From Marthasterias glacialis (lineage: Eukaryota; Echinodermata; Asteroidea; Forcipulatida; Asteriidae): a stretch of 64,000 nucleotides of DNA. Below the pieces are notes generated by a model. That model was not told where the DNA came from, searched no databases, and saw nothing but the letters and a program-made list of their open reading frames with translations. The stretch covers positions 1,199,986 to 1,263,985 of the forward strand of contig OU452239.1 of NCBI GenBank assembly GCA_911728455.2, written 5' to 3'. Below, piece by piece: positions 23,401-35,323 of the stretch (the first letter of the stretch is position 1; each line of letters starts with the position of its first letter). The position numbers and the translations under genes are program-made.

Positions 23401-25898
23401 TGCCAGAGACCGCGGAGTGAGGACACCCCGAAGATGTCCAGTGCAAACGGCCATGCTCTGTGTACGTCAACAATAGCCAAGGCCGCTACATGTGTGCTGG
23501 ACTGAAGCCAGCAAAAAAAAAACAAAAAAACGCCGAAAAAAGAAGTCGGCAGCGCCACGGCCAATAACTCCAGAAATAATGGGACTAGAGAGAAATTTCT
23601 TGTACCTGCAGGTAGCTGCCATAGTCCTGCATCCGAAAATCCGGTTTTCCCGGCCAGCCAGGGCCATCTTCCGCCTTGAAACCACCAGAGAGCGGGGCTG
23701 CTCCGAATGCGCTTCAAACACATGTCTTATGGCACTTTTGTACACGAAGCTGTAACAGAGTGAAAACAAGACTTAGCAACGGCTCTATCTCCCACAGTAT
23801 TGGCGGAAAACTGACAAGAATGACACTGTTGGAAAGCTCTGCTCATGGGCTTTCCGAAAATGCCGGTCTTGGGGTTGTGGGATAAACAGGGAGGTTGCCA
23901 GAGACCGCGGAGTGAGGACACCCCGAAGATGTCCAGTGCAAACGGCCTTGCTCTGTGTACGTCAACAATAGCCAAGGAAGCTACATGTGTGCTGGACTGA
24001 AGCCAGCCAAAAAAAAAAAAAAAAAAAAAAAAACGCCGAAAAAAGAAGTCGACAGCCCCAGGGCCAATAACTCCAGAAATAATGGGACTAGAGAGAAATT
24101 TTTTGTACCTGCAGGTAGCTGCCATAGTCCTGCATCCGAAAATCCGGTTTTCCCGGCCAGCCGGGGCCATCTTCCGCCTTGAAACCACCAGAGAGCGGGG
24201 CTGCTCCGAATGTGCTTCAAACACATGTCTTATGGCACTTTTGTACACGAAGCTGTAACAGAGTGAAAACAAGACTTAGCAACGGCTCTATCTCCCAAAG
24301 TATTGGCGGAAAACTGACAAGAATAACACTGTTGGAAAGCCCTGCTCATGGGCTTTCTGAAAATGCCGGTCTTGGGGTTGTGGGATAAACAGGGAGGTTG
24401 CCAGAGACCGCGGAGTGAGGACACCCCGAAGATGTCCAGTGCAAACGGCCATGCTCTGTGTACGTCAACAATAGCCAAGGCCGCTACATGTGTGCTGGAC
24501 TGAAGCCAGCAAAAAAAAAAAAAAATGCCGAAAAAAGAAGTCGGCAGCGCCAGGGCCAATAACTCCAGAAATAATGGGACTAGAGAGAAATTTTTTGTAC
24601 CTGCAGGTAGCTGCCATAGTCCTGCATCCGAAAATCCGGTTTTCCCGGCCAGCCGGGGCCATCTTCCGCCTTGAAACCACCAGAGAGCGGGGCTGCTCCG
24701 AATGCGCTTCAAACACATGTCTTATGGCACTTTTGTACACGAAGCTGTAACAGAGTGAAAACAAGACTTAGCAACGGCTCTATCTCCCAAAGTATTGGCG
24801 GAAAACTGACAAGAATGACACTGTTGGAAAGCCCTGCTCATGGGCTTTCTGAAAATGCCGGTCTTGGGGTTGTGGGATAAACAGGGAGGTTGCCAGAGAC
24901 CGCGGAGTGAGGACACCCCGAAGATGTCCAGTGCAAACGGCCATGCTCTGTGTACGTCAACAATAGCCAAGGCCGCTACATGTGTGCTGGACTGAAGCCA
25001 GCAAAAAAAAAAAAAAAAATGCCGAAAAAAGAAGTCGGCAGCGCCAGGGCCAATAACTCTAGAAATAATGGGACTAGAGAGAAATTTTTTTGTACCTGCA
25101 GGTAGCTGCCATAGTCCTGCATCCGAAAATCCGGTTTTCCCGGCCAGCCGGGGCCATCTTCCGCCTTGAAACCACCAGAGAGCGGGGCTGCTCCGAATGC
25201 GCTTCAAACACATGTCTTATGGCACTTTTGTACACAAAGCTGTAACAGAGTGAAAACAAGACTTAGCAACGGCTCTATCTCCCAAAGTATTGGCGGAAAA
25301 CTGACAAGAATGACACTGTTGGAAAGCTCTGCTCATGGGCTTTCCGAAAATGCCGGTCTTGGGGTTGTGGGATAAACAGGGAGGTTGCCAGAGACCGCGG
25401 AGTGAGGACACCCCGAAGATGTCCAGTGCAAACGGCCATGCTCTGTGTACGTCAACAATAGCCAAGGCCGCTACATGTGTGCTGGACTGAAGCCAGCAAA
25501 AAAAAAAAAAAATGCCGAAAAAAGAAGTCGGCAGCGCCAGGGCCAATAACTCTAGAAATAATGGGACTAGAGAGAAATTTTTTTGTACCTGCAGGTAGCT
25601 GCCATAGTCCTGCATCCGAAAATCCGGTTTTCCCGGCCAGCCGGGGCCATCTTCCGCCTTGAAACCACCAGAGAGCGGGGCTGCTCCGAATGCGCTTCAA
25701 ACACATGTCTTATGGCACTTTTGTACACGAAGCTGTAACAGAGTGAAAACAAGACTTAGCAACGGCTCTATCTCCCAAAGTATTGGCGGAAAACTGACAA
25801 GAATGACACTGTTGGAAAGCTCTGCTCATGGGCTTTCCGAAAATGCCGGTCTTGGGGTTGTGGGATAAACAGGGAGGTTGCCAGAGACCGCGGAGTGA
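20440..25898 (+). repeat. Four-monomer block repeated seven monomers apart (20440-22423 and 23916-25898)
   Basis: The block recurs at an offset of 3475-3476 bp. Its first monomer is marked by a C-led tract (AGCCAAAA), GTCGACAGCCCC, GAATGTGCTTC and AAGAATAACACTG; the second by a short A-tract of 15; the third and fourth by ACTCTAGAAATAATGG and AATTTTTTTGTACC. A third copy of the first monomer lies at 30370, again followed by a CTCTAGA monomer but with the short-tract second monomer missing. Confidence 0.85.
22424..23915 (+). repeat. GAATTC-type trimer, copy 1
   Basis: Three monomers in order: GAAATTGGCAG with GAAGTAATGG and GAATTCACC; then CCTTGCTCTG with GGAAGCTACATG and a long A-tract; then a C-interrupted tract with CACGGCC. 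The same order recurs at 35324-36815, exactly 12900 bp downstream, and a shortened copy lies at 27874-28861. The first monomer also occurs alone at 32846 with CACTAGAGAG. Confidence 0.88.
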
Positions 25899-27873
25899 GG
25901 ACACCCCGAAGATGTCCAGTGCAAACGGCCATGCTCTGTGTACGTCAACAATAGCCAAGGCCGCTACATGTGTGCTGGACTGAAGCCAGCAAAAAAAAAA
26001 AAAAATGCCGAAAAAAGAAGTCGGCAGCGCCAGGGCCAATAACTCTAGAAATAATGGGACTAGAGAGAAATTTTTTTGTACCTGCAGGTAGCTGCCATAG
26101 TCCTGCATCCGAAAATCCGGTTTTCCCGGCCAGCCGGGGCCATCTTCCGCCTTGAAACCACCAGAGAGCGGGGCTGCTCCGAATGCGCTTCAAACACATG
26201 TCTTATGGCACTTTTGTACACGAAGCTGTAACAGAGTGAAAACAAGACTTAGCAACGGCTCTATCTCCCAAAGTATTGGCGGAAAACTGACAAGAATGAC
26301 ACTGTTGGAAAGCTCTGCTCATGGGCTTTCCGAAAATGCCGGTCTTGGGGTTGTGGGATAAACAGGGAGGTTGCCAGAGACCGCGGAGTGAGGACACCCC
26401 GAAGATGTCCAGTGCAAACGGCCATGCTCTGTGTACGTCAACAATAGCCAAGGCCGCTACATGTGTGCTGGACTGAAGCCAGCAAAAAAAAAAATAAAAT
26501 GCCGAAAAAAGAAGTCGGCAGCGCCAGGGCCAATAACTCTAGAAATAATGGGACTAGAGAGAAATTTTTTTGTACCTGCAGGTAGCTGCCATAGTCCTGC
26601 ATCCGAAAATCCGGTTTTCCCGGCCAGCCGGGGCCATCTTCCGCCTTGAAACCACCAGAGAGCGGGGCTGCTCCGAATGCGCTTCAAACACATGTCTTAT
26701 GGCACTTTTGTACACGAAGCTGTAACAGAGTGAAAACAAGACTTAGCAACGGCTCTATCTCCCAAAGTATTGGCGGAAAACTGACAAGAATGACACTGTT
26801 GGAAAGCTCTGCTCATGGGCTTTCCGAAAATGCCGGTCTTGGGGTTGTGGGATAAACAGGGAGGTTGCCAGAGACCGCGGAGTGAGGACACCCCGAAGAT
26901 GTCCAGTGCAAACGGCCATGCTCTGTGTACGTCAACAATAGCCAAGGCCGCTACATGTGTGCTGGACTGAAGCCAGCAAAAAAAAAAAAAAAATGCCGAA
27001 AAAAGAAGTCGGCAGCGCCAGGGCCAATAACTCTAGAAATAATGGGACTAGAGAGAAATTTTTTTGTACCTGCAGGTAGCTGCCATAGTCCTGCATCCGA
27101 AAATCCGGTTTTCCCGGCCAGCCGGGGCCATCTTCCGCCTTGAAACCACCAGAGAGCGGGGCTGCTCCGAATGCGCTTCAAACACATGTCTTATGGCACT
27201 TTTGTACACGAAGCTGTAACAGAGTGAAAACAAGACTTAGCAACGGCTCTATCTCCCAAAGTATTGGCGGAAAACTGACAAGAATGACACTGTTGGAAAG
27301 CTCTGCTCATGGGCTTTCCGAAAATGCCGGTCTTGGGGTTGTGGGATAAACAGGGAGGTTGCCAGAGACCGCGGAGTGAGGACACCCCGAAGATGTCCAG
27401 TGCAAACGGCCATGCTCTGTGTACGTCAACAATAGCCAAGGCCGCTACATGTGTGCTGGACTGAAGCCAGCAAAAAAAAAAAAAAAATGCCGAAAAAAGA
27501 AGTCGGCAGCGCCAGGGCCAATAACTCTAGAAATAATGGGACTAGAGAGAAATTTTTTTGTACCTGCAGGTAGCTGCCATAGTCCTGCATCCGAAAATCC
27601 GGTTTTCCCGGCCAGCCGGGGCCATCTTCCGCCTTGAAACCACCAGAGAGCGGGGCTGCTCCGAATGCGCTTCAAACACATGTCTTATGGCACTTTTGTA
27701 CACGAAGCTGTAACAGAGTGAAAACAAGACTTAGCAACGGCTCTATCTCCCAAAGTATTGGCGGAAAACTGACAAGAATGACACTGTTGGAAAGCTCTGC
27801 TCATGGGCTTTCCGAAAATGCCGGTCTTGGGGTTGTGGGATAAACAGGGAGGTTGCCAGAGACCGCGGAGTGA
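24911..27873 (+). repeat. Run of six nearly identical 493-495 bp monomers
   Basis: Monomers at 24911, 25406, 25899, 26392, 26886 and 27380 share ACTCTAGAAATAATGG, AATTTTTTTGTACC, GCCGGGGCC and CTCTGCTCATGGG. By eye 26886-27379 and 27380-27873 look identical. The others differ mainly in A-tract length or by a base or two: the 26392 monomer has one T inside its tract, and 24911 has CACAAAGC for CACGAAGC. This is the most homogeneous stretch of the window and is probably the newest amplification. Confidence 0.9.
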
Positions 27874-28861
27874 GGACACCCCGAAGATGTCCAGTGCAAA
27901 CGGCCATGCTCTGTGTACGTCAACAATAGCCAAGGCCGCTACATGTGTGCTGGACTGAAGCCAGCAAAAAAAAAAAAAAACCGCCGAAAAAAGAAATTGG
28001 CAGCGCCACGGCCAATAACTCCAGAAGTAATGGGACTAGAGAGAAATTTTTTGTACCTGCAGGTAGCTGCCATAGTCCTGCATCCGAAAATCCGGTTTTC
28101 CCGGCCAGCCGGGGCCATTTTCCGCCTTGAATTCACCAGAGAGCGGGGCTGCTCCGAATGCGCTTCAAACACATGTCTTATGGCACTTTTGTACACGAAG
28201 CTGTAACAGAGTGAAAACAAGACTTAGCAACGGCTCTATCTCCCAAAGTATTGGCGGAAAACTGACAAGAATGACACTGTTGGAAAGCCCTGCTCATGGG
28301 CTTTCCGAAAATGCCGGTCTTGGGGTTGTGGGATAAACAGGGAGGTTGCCAGAGACCGCGGAGTGAGGACACCCCGAAGATGTCCAGTGCAAACGGCCAT
28401 GCTCTGTGTACGTCAACAATAGCCAAGGCCGCTACATGTGTGCTGGACTGAAGCCAGCAAAAAAAAAACAAAAAAACGCCGAAAAAAGAAGTCGGCAGCG
28501 CCACGGCCAATAACTCCAGAAATAATGGGACTAGAGAGAAATTTCTTGTACCTGCAGGTAGCTGCCATAGTCCTGCATCCGAAAATCCGGTTTTCCCGGC
28601 CAGCCAGGGCCATCTTCCGCCTTGAAACCACCAGAGAGCGGGGCTGCTCCGAATGCGCTTCAAACACATGTCTTATGGCACTTTTGTACACGAAGCTGTA
28701 ACAGAGTGAAAACAAGACTTAGCAACGGCTCTATCTCCCACAGTATTGGCGGAAAACTGACAAGAATGACACTGTTGGAAAGCTCTGCTCATGGGCTTTC
28801 CGAAAATACCGGTCTTGGGGTTGTGGGATAAACAGGGAGGTTGCCAGAGACCGCGGAGTGA
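27874..28861 (+). repeat. GAATTC-type block lacking one monomer (exchange product)
   Basis: The monomer at 27874 starts like 22424 (GAAATTGGCAG, GAAGTAATGG, GAATTCACC near 28130) but ends like 22917 (CCCAAAGTATTGG near 28232, CCCTGCTCATGGG). It is followed by a monomer matching 23421. Compared with 22424-23915 the block is exactly one monomer shorter, as expected from an in-register deletion by unequal exchange with the switch inside about 100 bp. Confidence 0.85.
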
Positions 28862-28949
28862 GGACACCCCGAAGATGTCCAGTGCAAACGGCCTTGCTCT
28901 GTGTACGTCAACAATAGCCAAGGAAGCTACATGTGTGCTGGACTGAAGC

Positions 28950-28980
<31 letters not shown>

Positions 28981-30369
28981 CGCCGAAAAAAGAAGTCGAC
29001 AGCCCCAGGGCCAATAACTCCAGAAATAATGGGACTAGAGAGAAATTTCTTGTACCTGCAGGTAGCTGCCATAGTTCTGCATCCGAAAATCTGGTTTTCC
29101 CGGCCAGCCGGGGCCATCTTCCGCCTTGAAACCACCAGAGAGCGGGGCTGCTCCGAATGCGCTTCAAACACATGTCTTATGGCACTTTTGTACACGAAGC
29201 TGTAACAGAGTGAAAACAAAACTTAGCAACGGCTCTATCTCCCACAGTATTGGCGGAAAACTGACGAGAATGACACTGTTGGAAAGCTCTGCTCATGGGC
29301 TTTCCGAAAATGCCGGTCTTGGGGTTGTGGGATAAACAGGGAGGTTGCCAGAGACCGCGGAGTGAGGACACCCCGAAGATGTCCAGTGCAAACGGCCTTG
29401 CTCTGCGTACGTCAACAATAGCCAAGGAAGCTACATGTGTGCTGGACTGAAGCCAGCAAAAAAAAAAAAAAAAAAAAAAAAACGCCGAAAAAAGAAGTCG
29501 GCAGCCCCAGGGCCAATAACTCCAGAAATAATGGGACTAGAGAGAAATTTCTTGTACCTGCAGGTAGCTGTCATAGTTCTGCATCCGAAAATCTGGTTTT
29601 CCCGGCCAGCCGGGGCCATCTTCCGCCTTGAAACCACCAGAGAGCGGGGCTGCTCCGAATGCGCTTCAAACACATGTCTTATGGCACTTTTGTACACGAA
29701 GCTGTAACAGAGTGAAAACAAAACTTAGCAACGGCTCTATCTCCCACAGTATTGGCGGAAAACTGACGAGAATGACACTGTTGGAAAGCTCTGCTCATGG
29801 GCTTTCCGAAAATGCCGGTCTTGGGGTTGTGGGATAAACAGGGAGGTTGCCAGAGACCGCGGAGTGAGGACACCCCGAAGATGTCCAGTGCAAACGGCCT
29901 TGCTCTGCGTACGTCAACAATAGCCAAGGAAGCTACATGTGTGCTGGACTGAAGCCAGCAAAAAAAAAAAAAAAAAAAAAAAAACGCCGAAAAAAGAAGT
30001 CGGCAGCCCCAGGGCCAATAACTCCAGAAATAATGGGACTAGAGAGAAATTTCTTGTACCTGCAGGTAGCTGCCATAGTTCTGCATCCGAAAATCCGGTT
30101 TTCCCGGCCAGCTAGGGCCATCTTCCGCCTTGAAACCACCAGAGAGCGGGGCTGCTCCGAATGCGCTTCAAACACATGTCTTATGGCACTTTTGTACACA
30201 AAGCTGTAACAGAGTGAAAACAAGACTTAGGAACGGCTCTATCTCCCAAAGTATTGGCGGAAAACTGACAAGAATGACGCTGTTGGAAAGCTCTGCTCAT
30301 TTGCTTTCCGAAAATGCCGGTCTTGGGGTTGTGGAATAAACAGGGAGGTTGCCAGAGACCGCGGAGTGA
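28862..30369 (+). repeat. Three long-A-tract monomers with a 502-bp tandem duplication
   Basis: Monomers at 28862, 29366 and 29868 have CCTTGCTCTG, GGAAGCTACATG and long pure tracts. ACTGACGAGAATG and CTCTGCGTACG occur at the first/second boundary and again at the second/third boundary, 502 bp apart, showing a single-monomer duplication whose ends lie inside the monomers. The last monomer ends with ATTTGCTTTCC and GTGGAATAAAC, a tail not shared by its neighbours. Confidence 0.8.
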
Positions 30370-30871
30370 GGACACCCCGAAGATGTCCAGTGCAAACGGC
30401 CTTGCTCTGTGTACGTCAACAATAGCCAAGGAAGCTACATGTGTGCTGGACTGAAGCCAGCCAAAAAAAAAAAAAAAAAAAAAAAACGCCGAAAAAAGAA
30501 GTCGACAGCCCCAGGGCCAATAACTCCAGAAATAATGGGACTAGAGAGAAATTTTTTGTACCTGCAGGTAGCTGCCATAGTCCTGCATCCGAAAATCCGG
30601 TTTTCCCGGCCAGCCGGGGCCATCTTCCGCCTTGAAACCACCAGAGAGCGGGGCTGCTCCGAATGTGCTTCAAACACATGTCTTATGGCACTTTTGTACA
30701 CGAAGCTGTAACAGAGTGAAAACAAGACTTAGCAACGGCTCTATCTCCCAAAGTATTGGCGGAAAACTGACAAGAATAACACTGTTGGAAAGCCCTGCTC
30801 ATGGGCTTTCTGAAAATGCCGGTCTTGGGGTTGTGGGATAAACAGGGAGGTTGCCAGAGACCGCGGAGTGA

Positions 30872-32845
30872 GGACACCCCGAAGATGTCCAGTGCAAACG
30901 GCCATGCTCTGTGTACGTCAACAATAGCCAAGGCCGCTACATGTGTGCTGGACTGAAGCCAGCAAAAAAAAAAAAAAAATGCCGAAAAAAGAAGTCGGCA
31001 GCGCCAGGGCCAATAACTCTAGAAATAATGGGACTAGAGAGAAATTTTTTTGTACCTGCAGGTAGCTGCCATAGTCCTGCATCCGAAAATCCGGTTTTCC
31101 CGGCCAGCCGGGGCCATCTTCCGCCTTGAAACCACCAGAGAGCGGGGCTGCTCCGAATGCGCTTCAAACACATGTCTTATGGCACTTTTGTACACAAAGC
31201 TGTAACAGAGTGAAAACAAGACTTAGCAACGGCTCTATCTCCCAAAGTATTGGCGGAAAACTGACAAGAATGACACTGTTGGAAAGCTCTGCTCATGGGC
31301 TTTCCGAAAATGCCAGTCTTGGGGTTGTGGGATAAACAGGGAGGTTGCCAGAGACCGCGGAGTGAGGACACCCCGAAGATGTCCAGTGCAAACGGCCATG
31401 CTCTGTGTACGTCAACAATAGCCAAGGCCGCTACATGTGTGCTGGACTGAAGCCAGCAAAAAAAAAAAAAAATGCCAAAAAAAGAAGTCGGCAGCGCCAG
31501 GGCCAATAACTCTAGAAATAATGGGACTAGAGAGAAATTTTTTTGTACCTGCAGGTAGCTGCCATAGTCCTGCATCCGAAAATCCGGTTTTCCCGGCCAG
31601 CCGGGGCCATCTTCCGCCTTGAAACCACCAGAGAGCGGGGCTGCTCCGAATGCGCTTCAAACACATGTCTTATGGCACTTTTGTACACGAAGCTGTAACA
31701 GAGTGAAAACAAGACTTAGCAACGGCTCTATCTCCCAACGTATTGGCGGAAAACTGACAAGAATGACACTGTTGGAAAGCTCTGCTCATGGGCTTTCCGA
31801 AAATGCCGGTCTTGGGGTTGTGGGATAAACAGGGAGGTTGCCAGAGACCGCGGAGTGAGGACACCCCGAAGATGTCCAGTGCAAACGGCCATGCTCTGTG
31901 TACGTCAACAATAGCCAAGGCCGCTACATGTGTGCTGGACTGAAGCCAGCAAAAAAAAAAAAAAAATGCCGAAAAAAGAAGTCGGCAGCGCCAGGGCCAA
32001 TAACTCTAGAAATAATGGGACTAGAGAGAATTTTTTTTGTACCTGCAGGTAGCTGCCATAGTCCTGCATCCGAAAATCCGGTTTTCCCGGCCAGCCGGGG
32101 CCATCTTCCGCCTTGAAACCACCAGAGAGCGGGGCTGCTCCGAATGCGCTTCAAACACATGTCTTATGGCACTTTTGTACACAAAGCTGTAACAGAGTGA
32201 AAACAAGACTTAGCAACGGCTCTATCTCCCAAAGTATTGGCGGAAAACTGACAAGAATGACACTGTTGGAAAGCTCTGCTCATGGGCTTTCCGAAAATGC
32301 CAGTCTTGGGGTTGTGGGATAAACAGGGAGGTTGCCAGAGACCGCGGAGTGAGGACACCCCGAAGATGTCCAGTGCAAACGGCCATGCTCTGTGTACGTC
32401 AACAATAGCCAAGGCCGCTACATGTGTGCTGGACTGAAGCCAGCAAAAAAAAAAAAAAATGCCAAAAAAAGAAGTCGGCAGCGCCAGGGCCAATAACTCT
32501 AGAAATAATGGGACTAGAGAGAAATTTTTTTGTACCTGCAGGTAGCTGCCATAGTCCTGCATCCGAAAATCCGGTTTTCCCGGCCAGCCGGGGCCATCTT
32601 CCGCCTTGAAACCACCAGAGAGCGGGGCTGCTCCGAATGCGCTTCAAACACATGTCTTATGGCACTTTTGTACACGAAGCTGTAACAGAGTGAAAACAAG
32701 ACTTAGCAACGGCTCTATCTCCCAAAGTATTGGCGGAAAACTGACAAGAATGACACTGTTGGAAAGCTCTGCTCATGGGCTTTCCGAAAATGCCGGTCTT
32801 GGGGTTGTGGGATAAACAGGGAGGTTGCCAGAGACCGCGGAGTGA
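30872..32845 (+). repeat. Tandem dimer higher-order repeat (30872-31858 and 31859-32845)
   Basis: The pair repeats at an offset of 987 bp. The first unit ends with AATGCCAGTCTTGG; the second has TGCCAAAAAAAGAAG in place of TGCCGAAAAAAGAAG. Only a few private changes are visible, such as CCCAACGTATTGG in the first copy and GAATTTTTTTTGTACC in the second. Confidence 0.88.
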
Positions 32846-33338
32846 GGACACCCCGAAGATGTCCAGTGCAAACGGCCATGCTCTGTGTACGTCAACAATA
32901 GCCAAGGCCGCTACATGTGTGCTGGACTGAAGCCAGCAAAAAAAAAAAAAAACCGCCGAAAAAAGAAATTGGCAGCGCCACGGCCAATAACTCCAGAAGT
33001 AATGGGACTAGAGAGAAATTGTTTGTACCTGCAGGTAGCTGCCATAGTCCTGCATCCGAAAATCCGGTTTTCCCGGCCAGCCGGGGCCATTTTCCGCCTT
33101 GAATTCACTAGAGAGCGGGGCTGCTCCGAATGCGCTTCAAACACATGTCTTATGGCACTTTTGTACACGAAGCTGTAACAGAGTGAAAACAAGACTTAGC
33201 AACGGCTCTATCTCCCACAGTATTGGCGGAAAACTGACAAGAATGACACTGTTGGAAAGCTCTGCTCATGGGCTTTCCGAAAATGCCGGTCTTGGAGTTG
33301 TGGGATAAACAGGGAGGTTGCCAGAGACCGCGGAGTGA

Positions 33339-35323
33339 GGACACCCCGAAGATGTCCAGTGCAAACGGCCTTGCTCTGTGTACGTCAACAATAGCCAAGG
33401 AAGCTACATGTGTGCTGGACTGAAGCCAGCAAAAAAAAAAAAAAAAAAAAAAAAAATGCCGAAAAAAGAAGTCGGCAGCGCCAGGGCCAATAACTCCAGA
33501 AATAATGGGACTAGAGAGAAATTTTTTGTACCTGCAGGTAGCTGCCATAGTCCTGCATCCGAAAATCCGGTTTTCCCGGCCAGCCGGGGCCATCTTCCGC
33601 CTTGAAACCACCAGAGAGCGGGGCTGCTCCGAATGCGCTTCAAACACATGTCTTATGGCACTTTTGTACACGAAGCTGTAACAGAGTGAAAACAAGACTT
33701 AGCAACGGCTCTATCTCCCAAAGTATTGGCGGAAAACTGACAAGAATGACACTGTTGGAAAGCCCTGCTCATGGGCTTTCTGAAAATGCCGGTCTTGGGG
33801 TTGTGGGATAAACAGGGAGGTTGCCAGAGACCGCGGAGTGAGGACACCCCGAAGATGTCCAGTGCAAACGGCCATGCTCTGTGTACGTCAACAATAGCCA
33901 AGGCCGCTACATGTGTGCTGGACTGAAGCCAGCAAAAAAAAAAAAAAAATGCCGAAAAAAGAAGTCGGCAGCGCCAGGGCCAATAACTCTAGAAATAATG
34001 GGACTAGAGAGAAATTTTTTTGTACCTGCAGGTAGCTGCCATAGTCCTGCATCCGAAAATCCGGTTTTCCCGGCCAGCCGGGGCCATCTTCCGCCTTGAA
34101 ACCACCAGAGAGCGGGGCTGCTCCGAATGCGCTTCAAACACATGTCTTATGGCACTTTTGTACACGAAGCTGTAACAGAGTGAAAACAAGACTTAGCAAC
34201 GGCTCTATCTCCCAAAGTATTGGCGGAAAACTGACAAGAATGACACTGTTGGAAAGCCCTGCTCATGGGCTTTCTGAAAATGCCGGTCTTGGGGTTGTGG
34301 GATAAACAGGGAGGTTGCCAGAGACCGCGGAGTGAGGACACCCCGAAGATGTCCAGTGCAAACGGCCATGCTCTGTGTACGTCAACAATAGCCAAGGCCG
34401 CTACATGTGTGCTGGACTGAAGCCAGCAAAAAAAAAAAAAAAATGCCGAAAAAAGAAGTCGGCAGCGCCAGGGCCAATAACTCTAGAAATAATGGGACTA
34501 GAGAGAAATTTTTTTGTACCTGCAGGTAGCTGCCATAGTCCTGCATCCGAAAATCCGGTTTTCCCGGCCAGCCGGGGCCATCTTCCGCCTTGAAACCACC
34601 AGAGAGCGGGGCTGCTCCGAATGCGCTTCAAACACATGTCTTATGGCACTTTTGTACACGAAGCTGTAACAGAGTGAAAACAAGACTTAGCAACGGCTCT
34701 ATCTCCCAAAGTATTGGCGGAAAACTGACAAGAATGACACTGTTGGAAAGCTCTGCTCATGGGCTTTCCGAAAATGCCAGTCTTGGGGTTGTGGGATAAA
34801 CAGGGAGGTTGCCAGAGACCGCGGAGTGAGGACACCCCGAAGATGTCCAGTGCAAACGGCCATGCTCTGTGTACGTCAACAATAGCCAAGGCCGCTACAT
34901 GTGTGCTGGACTGAAGCCAGCAAAAAAAAAAAAAAAATGCCGAAAAAAGAAGTCGGCAGCGCCAGGGCCAATAACTCTAGAAATAATGGGACTAGAGAGA
35001 AATTTTTTTGTACCTGCAGGTAGCTGCCATAGTCCTGCATCCGAAAATCCGGTTTTCCCGGCCAGCCGGGGCCATCTTCCGCCTTGAAACCACCAGAGAG
35101 CGGGGCTGCTCCGAATGCGCTTCAAACACATGTCTTATGGCACTTTTGTACACGAAGCTGTAACAGAGTGAAAACAAGACTTAGCAACGGCTCTATCTCC
35201 CAAAGTATTGGCGGAAAACTGACAAGAATGACACTGTTGGAAAGCTCTGCTCATGGGCTTTCCGAAAATGCCGGTCTTGGGGTTGTGGGATAAACAGGGA
35301 GGTTGCCAGAGACCGCGGAGTGA
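33339..35323 (+). repeat. Second run of CTCTAGA-type monomers
   Basis: Monomers at 33842, 34336 and 34830 are 494 bp each and belong to the same homogeneous class as 24911-27873. The monomer at 33339, with a longer A-tract, and the one at 33842 share GGCTTTCTGAAAATG; 34336 ends with AATGCCAGTC. The run leads into the GAATTC-type trimer at 35324, just as the 24911 run leads into 27874. Confidence 0.82.
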
